From: Bacteroidales bacterium UBA5507
GTDB taxonomy: Bacteria; Bacteroidota; Bacteroidia; Bacteroidales; Lentimicrobiaceae
NCBI GenBank assembly: GCA_002426195.1
Contig: DIOT01000047.1
Span: 310,705-374,704, forward strand
Length of the DNA: 64,000 nt
Direction: 5' to 3'
Shown here: positions 26,623 through 34,412 of the stretch, in pieces
Position numbering within the stretch: the first letter of the stretch is position 1
Layout of the letters: every line of letters starts with the position of its first letter
Position numbers and translations under genes: made by a program
Notes under the pieces: generated by a model
Databases searched by the model: none
What the model saw: the letters and a program-made list of their open reading frames with translations, nothing else
What the model was told of the DNA's origin: nothing

Positions 26623-28401
26623 ATGAAATTCAATTTTTTTGTTATCCTGTTGGTTTTTATACTTACGGTTCAAGAAGCTATCTGTGAAAATAAGTACAAG
26701 ATTAAATACTCAAAATCTGTCCCTGACACAGTTAATTTCTTTATGAATCCAGGATTTGAAGACTGGACAGAAGGTCAACCCGATTATTGGAATCAAGTAG
26801 CTGATACCATTGGTGTAATAAATAACAATGTTACAACAATCATGGAATCAGTACTGAAAACTGAAGGATCTTATAGTGCTATAGTAAGTTCCATTCAACC
26901 TTTTGGCGGAATTTGCCAGCCAATTAACGAGAATATGCCTACTTCGTGGAATATTTATCCCTTATCAGGAAGAGCGGCCCTTCATCTTGCCAAAGAGAAT
27001 GGTACAAGCTCATCTTTCAATATTCATGAATTAGTACAGGAAGACTTCGAACTAACAGATTTAGAAGTATACTCATCAGCAATAAGGAATGCACATGCAT
27101 TGAGAATTGACAACGGTGATTACATAGAGATATTCTCTGCTTCCGCTTCATGTGAAGCTACATACCATGGTGCATTATATTTTAAACGAAATGGTTGTGA
27201 TCCTCAGGTATTTTTAAGCTATCCGGGGCATAAAACATGGGCATGGCCCGGGGCAATAGATTTGGGAAATAAATATGTTTTTGTCTCAATGAGGTATGAT
27301 AGTACCGGCAAACAGAAGCTTTTTGCAACTGATATTTCGAGAGATTTCTGCTTCGCGACAAACGACAGGTTGATCTTTGAAATAGACAGTACAAATGTTC
27401 AGTGCTATAATATGCTACGACTTAAAAATAATCAGATATTACTACCGATTGTTTATGCTAAGTCAAAACAAGCCGGTTCTGGTCCATGGTATCTGGATAT
27501 TTTGACTACTTATGACTTTGAAACGATTAATCGTTTAAATCAGCCTGTTACCTACCCTACCAAAGGACTAATGGAAGCGCATCCTGTGCTGCTTTCCGAC
27601 AATAATGTTGCAATTCTCTGCCGAACCAACCGAAAGTATCTTGCAAAATCAATTTACGATCCTGTAAATCAAATCCTGCATCCTGCTGAAGCTACTGAAA
27701 TTGTTCAACCTGAAGCCGGCAGTTTTGCAAAAAACCTTAGTGACAAATCCATTCTACTATCATGGCTTTCAAGTACACGTTTAAGGAAAGTCTTAGTTAT
27801 GGCTATATCTAATGATGATATGACTTCATGGAATAGTTACCATGTAATCATGACAAGTGCAGCTATGGGACATGACATGTCAACCTCTATTCCTTACATC
27901 CACCAACCTTACATTTATGAAGATACCGATGGTTCAATTACATGTTATTTTGAAGAGGTAAGATCCGCAACTGATATTAATCTTTACAAAACTAAATCTG
28001 ATTATTTCAGGACTATCAATGTTGCTAATAATTTAAATGAATGGCAGGAGATTACACTTGACTGGCCATATTCTGCATCCTCAATTCAATTACTAAACAC
28101 TTTTAGCTCTAATGGCCTCGCATGCTTTGACCAACCTTGTCTAACTGATGTGGTAACACTTCCTGTTAAAACAAATGTATATCCTAATCCTGTTGTTGAT
28201 GTGTTGCATATTTCAACTGATTATCCTGTAACTGAAATCGCTCTGACCGACTTAAATGGAAGAGTTATTAAAAGAATAGAAGTTGACAAGTTTACTAGTG
28301 GAAATAGCATCCCAATGGAGGACCTTGCACCCGGAATGTATATCGTAAAATTAACACAAGGTGAAGTTTTAGATATTATTAAAGTCATTAAGACACGATA
28401 A
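26623..28401 (+). CDS. Secreted sialidase-like beta-propeller protein with T9SS sorting domain
   Basis: The 592-residue protein has a signal peptide at about 1-21, then a segment typical of carbohydrate-binding modules (FMNPGFEDWTEGQPDYWN, residues 40-57). The region about 140-470 is propeller-like and resembles bacterial exo-sialidases: NNQILLPIVYAKSK, GLMEAHPVLLSDNNVAILCRT and SDKSILLSWLSS. The C-terminal domain (about 520-592, VYPNPVVDVLHIS... and APGMYIVKL) is the T9SS type A sorting signal. Sialidase activity is not established; the classical catalytic residues were not verified. Confidence 0.75.
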   Translation: MKFNFFVILLVFILTVQEAICENKYKIKYSKSVPDTVNFFMNPGFEDWTEGQPDYWNQVADTIGVINNNVTTIMESVLKTEGSYSAIVSSIQPFGGICQPINENMPTSWNIYPLSGRAALHLAKENGTSSSFNIHELVQEDFELTDLEVYSSAIRNAHALRIDNGDYIEIFSASASCEATYHGALYFKRNGCDPQVFLSYPGHKTWAWPGAIDLGNKYVFVSMRYDSTGKQKLFATDISRDFCFATNDRLIFEIDSTNVQCYNMLRLKNNQILLPIVYAKSKQAGSGPWYLDILTTYDFETINRLNQPVTYPTKGLMEAHPVLLSDNNVAILCRTNRKYLAKSIYDPVNQILHPAEATEIVQPEAGSFAKNLSDKSILLSWLSSTRLRKVLVMAISNDDMTSWNSYHVIMTSAAMGHDMSTSIPYIHQPYIYEDTDGSITCYFEEVRSATDINLYKTKSDYFRTINVANNLNEWQEITLDWPYSASSIQLLNTFSSNGLACFDQPCLTDVVTLPVKTNVYPNPVVDVLHISTDYPVTEIALTDLNGRVIKRIEVDKFTSGNSIPMEDLAPGMYIVKLTQGEVLDIIKVIKTR

Positions 28402-28433
28402 ATCTTAATTCAGAGTGATATATTATCTGAAAT

Positions 28434-28460
28434 AAAAAAAGGAGCCGAAGCTCCTTTCTT
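28434..28460. terminator. Bidirectional terminator between convergent genes
   Basis: GGAGC (28441-28445) pairs with GCTCC (28450-28454) around a CGAA loop. A-rich sequence upstream pairs with the T-rich sequence downstream. It serves the plus-strand gene ending at 28401 and the minus-strand gene ending at 28494. Confidence 0.8.
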
Positions 28461-28493
28461 TAATAATACAACCCCCCGGCCATATTAGTATTT

Positions 28494-29051
28494 TCACTTG
28501 GTTGTGTATACAATTGCAAGCAATTCACCGGATTTGCCTGGTTTTACACCTACATTACTAACAATTTCATTATTTTTTTCAAGGTTACCCATAACAGTTA
28601 CCTTAATGTTTCCGCAATTACAATCGGCAATTTCCATAGCAGAATCATTTGACTCCCAAACCGCGTAATTTTCAGAAGTAAATCCTAGAAAATTGTATAC
28701 GTTTCTCCGTCTTAATGCTAAAGTGTTAAAGTAATCAACTGCATATTTAATCTTTTCCTGAGTAGAAACAGTTGTATACTTAACATTAATTCCTTGCTCA
28801 TTAAAATCATAAACATGAGCAACGTTATCTTTGTTTTTATCTTTTGAATTCTCACAATAATAAACAAGACGACCAGGAACTGATTGCTTAACCCAATATT
28901 CGGTTGTACTTACATTATTATATTTAGCGTACTCCATAATTATCAGAGTACTATCAAGACCTAACATAAGCCCGGGAGACTTTAATTTCTCCTGTGCATT
29001 TACCTGTGTAATTGCTAAAATGAGTAGAAATACTATAAATGGCTTTTTCAT
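28494..29051 (-). CDS. Hypothetical secreted protein
   Basis: I place the start at 29051, giving 185 residues beginning with the signal peptide MKKPFIVFLLILAITQVNAQ. A longer frame opens at 29087, but a promoter-like -7 box lies at 29074-29081, inside it. The mature part has no recognised domain. It is mixed alpha/beta in composition, with a Cys pair in ADCNCGNIKV. A periplasmic or outer-membrane location is likely. No functional call is possible. Confidence 0.75.
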   Translation of the reverse strand: MKKPFIVFLLILAITQVNAQEKLKSPGLMLGLDSTLIIMEYAKYNNVSTTEYWVKQSVPGRLVYYCENSKDKNKDNVAHVYDFNEQGINVKYTTVSTQEKIKYAVDYFNTLALRRRNVYNFLGFTSENYAVWESNDSAMEIADCNCGNIKVTVMGNLEKNNEIVSNVGVKPGKSGELLAIVYTTK

Positions 29052-29073
29052 GGGGGGTTTGAATTGATAGTAG

Positions 29074-29101
29074 CAAAAATAGACCAATCAACACCCTCAA
29101 A
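29074..29101 (-). promoter_or_regulatory. Candidate promoter for the secreted hypothetical gene
   Basis: On the minus strand TTTG (29101-29098) is followed after 16 bp by TATTTTTG (29081-29074), a full -7 match. It lies 22 bp before the ATG at 29051 and argues for that start. Confidence 0.45.
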
Positions 29102-29221
29102 CAATTCGTTAAATTACTTATTTTTGCAAGAGAAAGTGTCTGAAAAATAAGTATTTATACGTATTTTACACTATCAAAGTTTTGTTATAGTGAACGCATA
29201 CTTTTGTTGCTGATTCTTGCC

Positions 29222-30694
29222 TTACTTAGGTGTAATTTGTAAACAAGCATGTATTGATTTTAGATCCCGCAAACTATTAGTCATTACCAATAAATTATCA
29301 CCCGGTTTTATTATTGTGTTACCATTGGGGGTGATATATTGCTTATTTCTTTCAATCATTACAATTAAAGCATTTCTTGGAAATCCCAACTCCACAATTC
29401 TCTTATTTGCCTGTGGACAGTCTGCGGGAATTGATACTTCCACTAACTCATTCTTAAATCCCTCAGTCATTTCAAGCTCCAACGGATAACGTCGTGCAGC
29501 TTCTACCCTTTTATCCAGCCTAAGCCATTTTGCTATAGTCATGAGTGTAGTACCCTGAAGCGCAACAGATGTAATAACAACAAAGAAAATGATGTTAAAA
29601 ATAAGCATTGAAGATTCAAGTCCCGCTGTTACAGGTATGGTTGCAAATATAATCGGCACAGCCCCTCTTAATCCTACCCACGAAATGAATAGTTTCTCCC
29701 GGAACTTCATTCTAAATGGAATCAAACTCACAAAAACCCCAACAGGTCTTGCAACAAATATTAATACCAATGAGACAAGCATTCCAATTCCTATGACTGG
29801 GACAACTTCTCTTGGATTAACCAGGAATCCTAAAGCAATGAACATCACAATCTGCATCAGCCATGCTTGCCCGTCATAAAACTTTGTGAGACTTCTCTTG
29901 TGAATAAAGCTACTATTCCCCAGTATAACGCCTACAACATATACAGTAAGAAATCCGTTACCAAATGAATAAGCACTAAATGCAAAGGAAAACAAAACCA
30001 CTGCCATTATTAACACAGGATATAGACCGTCATAATCAAGTTTTATTTTATTGATTATCCATACTGCAATCTTTCCAAAGATGTAACCATATCCAAAACC
30101 CAGTGACATTTGTATAACGAATTGCAGCGCAATTTGCCATACACCGATAGTTTCGTTTAATGCCAGCTGAACAAATGAAATAGTTAAGAAGTAAGCCATT
30201 GGATCATTACTTCCTGACTCCAGTTCAAGAAGTGGTCTAAGTCTGCCCCTTAATCCGATACCCTTTGATCGTAATATTGAAAAGACAGCTGCAGCATCTG
30301 TTGAAGATATTATTGAGCCTAGCAGTAAGCCTTCAATTAATGAAAAATCAGTAAACTTCCAAACAAACAGGCCTGTGACGCCTGCCGTTAGAAACACACC
30401 TAATGATGCCAGTGAAACACCTTTCCACATCACGGGAGCAACACTTTCCATCTTTGTATCCAATCCTCCGGAGAACAAAATGAAAATCAATGCAACCGTT
30501 CCAATCTTCATTATAGCTTCGAAATCACTGAAAGGAATTCCTAAAATACCATCGACTCCAACCAGCATACCAATAACTAAGAAGATAATAAGTGATGGTA
30601 CTCCTAATCGACCGCTGGTTTTACTTGCCAGGATACTAAGGAATAAAAGAATGGATGTAAGTAGTATTAGGTTCTCGATTGTGAAATCCTGCAT
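29222..30694 (-). CDS. CPA1 potassium/proton antiporter (NhaP2/CvrA type)
   Basis: The 490-residue protein has about twelve to thirteen transmembrane helices. Family segments include GMLVGVDGILGIPF, SSTDAAAVFSILRSKG and LLELESGSNDPMAYF, the CPA1 ion-binding region with its Asp. The GLRGAVPIIFAT segment is also typical. The C-terminal about 80 residues form a TrkA-C-like regulatory domain ending in PGDNLLVMT. It likely exports K+ or Na+ in exchange for protons. The ATG at 30694 is preferred to an in-frame TTG one codon upstream. Confidence 0.92.
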   Translation of the reverse strand: MQDFTIENLILLTSILLFLSILASKTSGRLGVPSLIIFLVIGMLVGVDGILGIPFSDFEAIMKIGTVALIFILFSGGLDTKMESVAPVMWKGVSLASLGVFLTAGVTGLFVWKFTDFSLIEGLLLGSIISSTDAAAVFSILRSKGIGLRGRLRPLLELESGSNDPMAYFLTISFVQLALNETIGVWQIALQFVIQMSLGFGYGYIFGKIAVWIINKIKLDYDGLYPVLIMAVVLFSFAFSAYSFGNGFLTVYVVGVILGNSSFIHKRSLTKFYDGQAWLMQIVMFIALGFLVNPREVVPVIGIGMLVSLVLIFVARPVGVFVSLIPFRMKFREKLFISWVGLRGAVPIIFATIPVTAGLESSMLIFNIIFFVVITSVALQGTTLMTIAKWLRLDKRVEAARRYPLELEMTEGFKNELVEVSIPADCPQANKRIVELGFPRNALIVMIERNKQYITPNGNTIIKPGDNLLVMTNSLRDLKSIHACLQITPK

Positions 30695-30792
30695 CAACTT
30701 ATAAACTATTTTGTAACAAGAAAGTTACTAAAGTTTGAGTAAAACTATTAACTTAGCCCTAAATAGCTAATTATAACGTAAATATAACAACA

Positions 30793-31113
30793 ATGAAAAA
30801 TATTCTCCTACTATGTGCCTTATCTGTGGCAGTTTTTGCTTGCAAAGGCACGAACACTAAACCAGAATCCGAATCCGAAGAAGTTGCCATTAACACTGCT
30901 GCAGTGAAGACTATTCACCTGAATGTATCAGGTATGACATGTGAGGGCTGCGAAAATACCATTGAAACCTCACTTGCTAAACTGGATGGTGTAGTAACAG
31001 TAGAAGCCCTCCATAAAGAAGGAGTAGCAAACATTTCATACGACACAACAAAAGTAAATGTTGAGGTACTTAGTCAAACAATCAACAGCTTGGGGTATAA
31101 AGCAGTTAATTAA
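30793..31113 (+). CDS. Lipoprotein with heavy-metal-associated (HMA) domain
   Basis: The 106-residue protein has a lipoprotein signal (LSVAVFAC, Cys17). An acidic spacer is followed by an HMA domain at about 38-105, with the metal motif MTCEGCENTIETSL. The ferredoxin-like fold binds a soft metal, usually Cu(I) or Hg(II), through the two Cys residues. As a lipid-anchored periplasmic version it may buffer or pass on copper. It is convergent with the cyd operon. A link to oxidase copper supply is inference. Confidence 0.88.
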   Translation: MKNILLLCALSVAVFACKGTNTKPESESEEVAINTAAVKTIHLNVSGMTCEGCENTIETSLAKLDGVVTVEALHKEGVANISYDTTKVNVEVLSQTINSLGYKAVN

Positions 31114-31124
31114 GCTACTATTGT

Positions 31125-31247
31125 CTAAAGATCAGGATCGTTCTTTATTTGCTTATCAAACTTTTTTAATAAAAACACTGAAATGTAATAGCTTAGTATT
31201 ATAATGGCTGGCCATGATAATAACCATAATATTTTATCCCAATACAT
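31125..31247 (-). CDS. 40-residue membrane peptide at the end of the cyd operon
   Basis: An ATG at 31247 opens 40 codons ending with TAG at 31125-31127. The peptide reads MYWDKILWLLSWPAIIIL at its start, then one transmembrane helix continues to about residue 27, and a charged tail ends NDPDL. It starts 47 bp after the cydB stop on the same strand. Small single-helix subunits (CydX and analogues) accompany cytochrome bd oxidases elsewhere, so a structural or assembly role is a fair inference. Sequence similarity to CydX itself is not evident. Confidence 0.7.
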   Translation of the reverse strand: MYWDKILWLLSWPAIIILSYYISVFLLKKFDKQIKNDPDL

Positions 31248-31294
31248 GATATTTTCTTGTTTTAATTACTTTATTATTGATACTGTTACATTGG

Positions 31295-32452
31295 CTAATA
31301 TACATGTGAACTATCATCATTCAAATCAGCTTCAGTCATCTTCTTTTTGTTCATTGAACTCCATGCCCACCATATATAAGCAATAACAACAGGGACAAAT
31401 AATGATACATAACTCATCGCAGTCAGCGTGTAGTGGCTTGATGAACTATTTTCAATGTGAATGGAATGCTGCAGGTTAAAAGTTGATGGATAATAAGCCG
31501 TGTTGTTTAATCCGGCAATCAGGAATAGTGCTAATACTGTCATTACTGTCCCCTCTCCGGTAAACCAAATCGCATTTGGCTTATTCAATAACATAAACTT
31601 AACTAAACCGGCTAATACAAGGACTACTCCTGAGAGAAACAAGATTCCCACTATTGGCATTTCAATAAGATTATTAAAATACTTGAATTTTTCCATATAA
31701 ACCCGGCCTGTTACAGGATCATAAGCAAACCCATCTTTCAAGAATAGTGCTATGACAAAAGCAAGGAAAAATACCAGAAACGGGACTGCATTGTACCACA
31801 TTTGCTTTTTGGCTCTTTCTGCAATAGCATTATTACTAACTGTCTTCACAATAAATAAGATACCAAGCACTCTGGCCAGAAAAAATACAGTTAAACCTAG
31901 TGCCACATTATGCCAGTTAAGTACAGCCTCCAAACCGTGCCATGGTGTTTCCCATCTGGAAATTGCAGAATCATAAATTACTGAAATATTACTTTTATCC
32001 ACTGAAAATAAGCTGCCATTGAAAAATGTACCAACAGCAGTTCCTAACAGGACTGTACCAAGAGCACCATTTATGTATAGCATTATTTCAAAAGTCTTTT
32101 GCCCAAAAACATTACCCGGCTTTCTGCGATATTCATATGAAACTGCCTGAACAACAAAAGCTAACAATATTGCCATCCATACCCAGTATGCACCACCAAA
32201 GCTGGTTGAATAAAACAGAGGGAAGGAAGCGAAGAAAGCCCCGCCAAATGTTACAAGCGTTGTAAAAGTCAACTCCCATTTATGCCCCAGAATATTAACT
32301 ATAAGATTTCTTTCAACTTCTGTTTTGCCAAGAGAGTATATAAGTGTTTGTCCGCCTTGTACAAATAAAAGAAAGACAAGAGATGCGCCAAGTATTGAAA
32401 TAATTACCCACCAATACTGTTGAAGTGCTAAATGACTTAAAGTTTCAAACAT
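31295..32452 (-). CDS. cydB: Cytochrome bd oxidase subunit II
   Basis: The 385-residue protein has nine predicted transmembrane helices. Family features include the N-terminal QQYWWVIISILGASLVFLLF, FVQGGQTL and a C-terminal PVVIAYIWWAWSSMNKKK. CydB is the structural partner of CydA. It follows cydA by 12 bp and is followed by a small membrane peptide gene. Confidence 0.95.
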   Translation of the reverse strand: MFETLSHLALQQYWWVIISILGASLVFLLFVQGGQTLIYSLGKTEVERNLIVNILGHKWELTFTTLVTFGGAFFASFPLFYSTSFGGAYWVWMAILLAFVVQAVSYEYRRKPGNVFGQKTFEIMLYINGALGTVLLGTAVGTFFNGSLFSVDKSNISVIYDSAISRWETPWHGLEAVLNWHNVALGLTVFFLARVLGILFIVKTVSNNAIAERAKKQMWYNAVPFLVFFLAFVIALFLKDGFAYDPVTGRVYMEKFKYFNNLIEMPIVGILFLSGVVLVLAGLVKFMLLNKPNAIWFTGEGTVMTVLALFLIAGLNNTAYYPSTFNLQHSIHIENSSSSHYTLTAMSYVSLFVPVVIAYIWWAWSSMNKKKMTEADLNDDSSHVY

Positions 32453-32464
32453 ATTTTGTCCTCC

Positions 32465-34084
32465 TTAATTATTTAAATAATCCTTCTCTGTTAAAACAGG
32501 CTTTTCTTCCTTCATTGTTGCAGCTAAAGCATCGTCAGGTGAAACAGGTTTTGGGCCCGACTTAATAGCTTTAAACATTATGCTTAGCTCAGCGATCAAT
32601 AATGATGTTAAAATTATAGCAAATAAAATAAAAGTAGTAACAACTGCACCTGAATCAAGCTTTGAAACCGCTGTCATTGTTGGCATTAAGTCCTGAATAA
32701 CCCAAGGTTGCCTTCCCATCTCTGCAGTAACCCATCCTGACTGAGAAGCAATATATGCCAGAGGAATATTTATAATAGCAAAACGCAGCCAGAATTTAGA
32801 ACCTGCAAGCCTGTTCTTATACACCAGTAATAGAATTATTGCAAAGAAAACCAGAAACCAACCTCCAAGGGCAACCATAATATGGAAACTATAGAATGTC
32901 ATTGGCATGCTAGGGGCTAACTTATTTGGATTATCAATAAAGTATCCATATCCGAAATATTGAAAGTTCTCATCGAGAATTGCCTTAGCCTCATTTAGTT
33001 TGGCAACATTTCCTGCTTCTTTAGCAAGCTTATATTCAGCCAGTGCATCAATTGCAAGTTTACCTCTTGATATTTTTTCAGCAGAGGACATAATTCCCTT
33101 CTCAGGGTTTCCTTCCATTAAATCCTTAACCCCCGGAACAAAAGCATTTGGGTCAGAGAAGGCCATATATGACAGCACATTAGGAATCTCAATCTTAAAA
33201 GAGAAATCTTTATAATTCTCATATCCCGGATCTTCGGGTGCAGTCGATACAATACCTAAAACAACCAATCCTGCACCATGTTGTCCAACCCTCAATCCTT
33301 CCATAGCGGCAAGCTTCATTGGCTGATGTCGGGCAATAACCTTTGCACTATAATCACCCGTAGCTACAGTCATTAAAGAAGTAATGAGACCAAAGACAGC
33401 AGCTATGACAATACTTCTTTTAGCGAAAACAATATGTCTCTTCTTAAGCAAAAACCACGAACTTATTCCAATTACAACGAGAGCTGCCAATAAATACGAT
33501 GACATTATGGTGTGTGTAAACTTTGAAACTGCCATTGGTGATAAAAGCACATCCCAGAAATTAACCATTTCATTACGGGCTGTATCCGGATTGAACTGCA
33601 TACCTACAGGCAATTGCATCCATGCATTTGCAACCAAAATCCATAATGCTGATAAACTAGCCCCAAATGCAACCAGCCATGTTGATACGAGGTGCATCTT
33701 TTTGCTTACTTTCTTCCAACCAAAAAACATAATAGCAATAAAAGTAGATTCAAGGAAGAAAGCCATTATGCCTTCAATCGCAAGAGGTGCCCCAAAAATA
33801 TCACCTACGAACCAGGAATAGTTTGACCAGTTTGTACCAAATTCAAATTCAAGGATTATCCCTGTTGCTACACCAATGGCGAAGTTAATGCCAAATATTG
33901 TCATCCAAAACTTCGTAATCCTTTTCCACTGCGGATCACCTGTCTTAACATAAATTGATTCCATAATGGCAACCAGGAATCCAAGACCAAGAGTTAAGGG
34001 AACAAAAATCCAGTGGTACATGGCCGTAAGGGCAAACTGCCCACGTGACCAATCGATTAATGAATAGTCAAATGTCTCAATCAT
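32465..34084 (-). CDS. cydA: Cytochrome bd oxidase subunit I
   Basis: The 539-residue protein carries the heme ligands: a His in the first segment MYHWIFVPLTLGLGFLVA and conserved Glu residues in GIILEFEFGTNWS. A large Q-loop precedes the GRQPWVIQDLMPT motif. It oxidises quinol and reduces oxygen with high affinity, without proton pumping, and suits low-oxygen conditions. Its start overlaps the stop of the DUF4492 gene by one base (TAATG), indicating translational coupling. Confidence 0.96.
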   Translation of the reverse strand: MIETFDYSLIDWSRGQFALTAMYHWIFVPLTLGLGFLVAIMESIYVKTGDPQWKRITKFWMTIFGINFAIGVATGIILEFEFGTNWSNYSWFVGDIFGAPLAIEGIMAFFLESTFIAIMFFGWKKVSKKMHLVSTWLVAFGASLSALWILVANAWMQLPVGMQFNPDTARNEMVNFWDVLLSPMAVSKFTHTIMSSYLLAALVVIGISSWFLLKKRHIVFAKRSIVIAAVFGLITSLMTVATGDYSAKVIARHQPMKLAAMEGLRVGQHGAGLVVLGIVSTAPEDPGYENYKDFSFKIEIPNVLSYMAFSDPNAFVPGVKDLMEGNPEKGIMSSAEKISRGKLAIDALAEYKLAKEAGNVAKLNEAKAILDENFQYFGYGYFIDNPNKLAPSMPMTFYSFHIMVALGGWFLVFFAIILLLVYKNRLAGSKFWLRFAIINIPLAYIASQSGWVTAEMGRQPWVIQDLMPTMTAVSKLDSGAVVTTFILFAIILTSLLIAELSIMFKAIKSGPKPVSPDDALAATMKEEKPVLTEKDYLNN

Positions 34085-34302
34085 TACTGTCTATTTGGTT
34101 TTGTTAAATTTTCAATAACATGATTACTCCGCTCTTCGTCAGTCTTAAAATTTGAATTAAGATAGTTGGGAAAAAAGAAAAGTTTCAGGATGGCAAACAT
34201 TATAAAAAGCTTAATAATGATAATAGCCCAAAGGGTTTTACCAATGGTCATACTTTTAAACCCCTCATAATAAAACAAATAGATCCGTCTCAATATGTTC
34301 AT
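34084..34302 (-). CDS. DUF4492 small membrane protein
   Basis: With the start at 34302 the product has 72 residues and begins MNILRRIYLFYYEGFKSMTI, the normal family opening. A longer frame from 34338 adds 12 unrelated residues and would include the candidate promoter region. One transmembrane helix follows (about 23-45, containing IIKLFIMFAILKLFFF). DUF4492 genes are typically found directly upstream of cydA in Bacteroidota. The stop overlaps the cydA start, so it is likely made together with the oxidase. Confidence 0.9.
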   Translation of the reverse strand: MNILRRIYLFYYEGFKSMTIGKTLWAIIIIKLFIMFAILKLFFFPNYLNSNFKTDEERSNHVIENLTKPNRQ

Positions 34303-34325
34303 AGTTTTCAATATAAGCTTCAGTC

Positions 34326-34333
34326 CAAATATA
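34326..34333 (-). promoter_or_regulatory. Candidate -7 box for the cyd operon
   Basis: On the minus strand the sequence is TATATTTG, a full match to TAnnTTTG, 23 bp upstream of the DUF4492 start at 34302. A -33 box is not clear. Confidence 0.45.
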
Positions 34334-34376
34334 TGCATATTGTTTCATTTGTTACGTATGCAGAAGAAAAAATTTT

Positions 34377-34384
34377 TACTTTTG
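34377..34384 (+). promoter_or_regulatory. Candidate -7 box for the propeller/PKD T9SS gene
   Basis: TACTTTTG fits TAnnTTTG and lies 28 bp before the start at 34413. A TTTG at 34348-34351 is 25 bp upstream, longer than usual spacing. Confidence 0.45.
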
Positions 34385-34412
34385 TTAACACATTCAACAA
34401 CACATACCAATA

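Noticed and set aside
29052..29087. 12-codon N-terminal extension of the secreted hypothetical protein
   Set aside because: The extension precedes a good signal peptide and contains the candidate -7 promoter box.
30695..30697. TTG start for the K+/H+ antiporter
   Set aside because: An ATG follows immediately and gives a normal N-terminus.
33384..33821. 145-codon plus-strand frame
   Set aside because: It lies wholly inside cydA on the opposite strand, whose motifs are unambiguous; the frame has no recognisable domain.
34303..34338. 12-codon N-terminal extension of the DUF4492 protein
   Set aside because: It does not match the family start and overlaps the candidate promoter.
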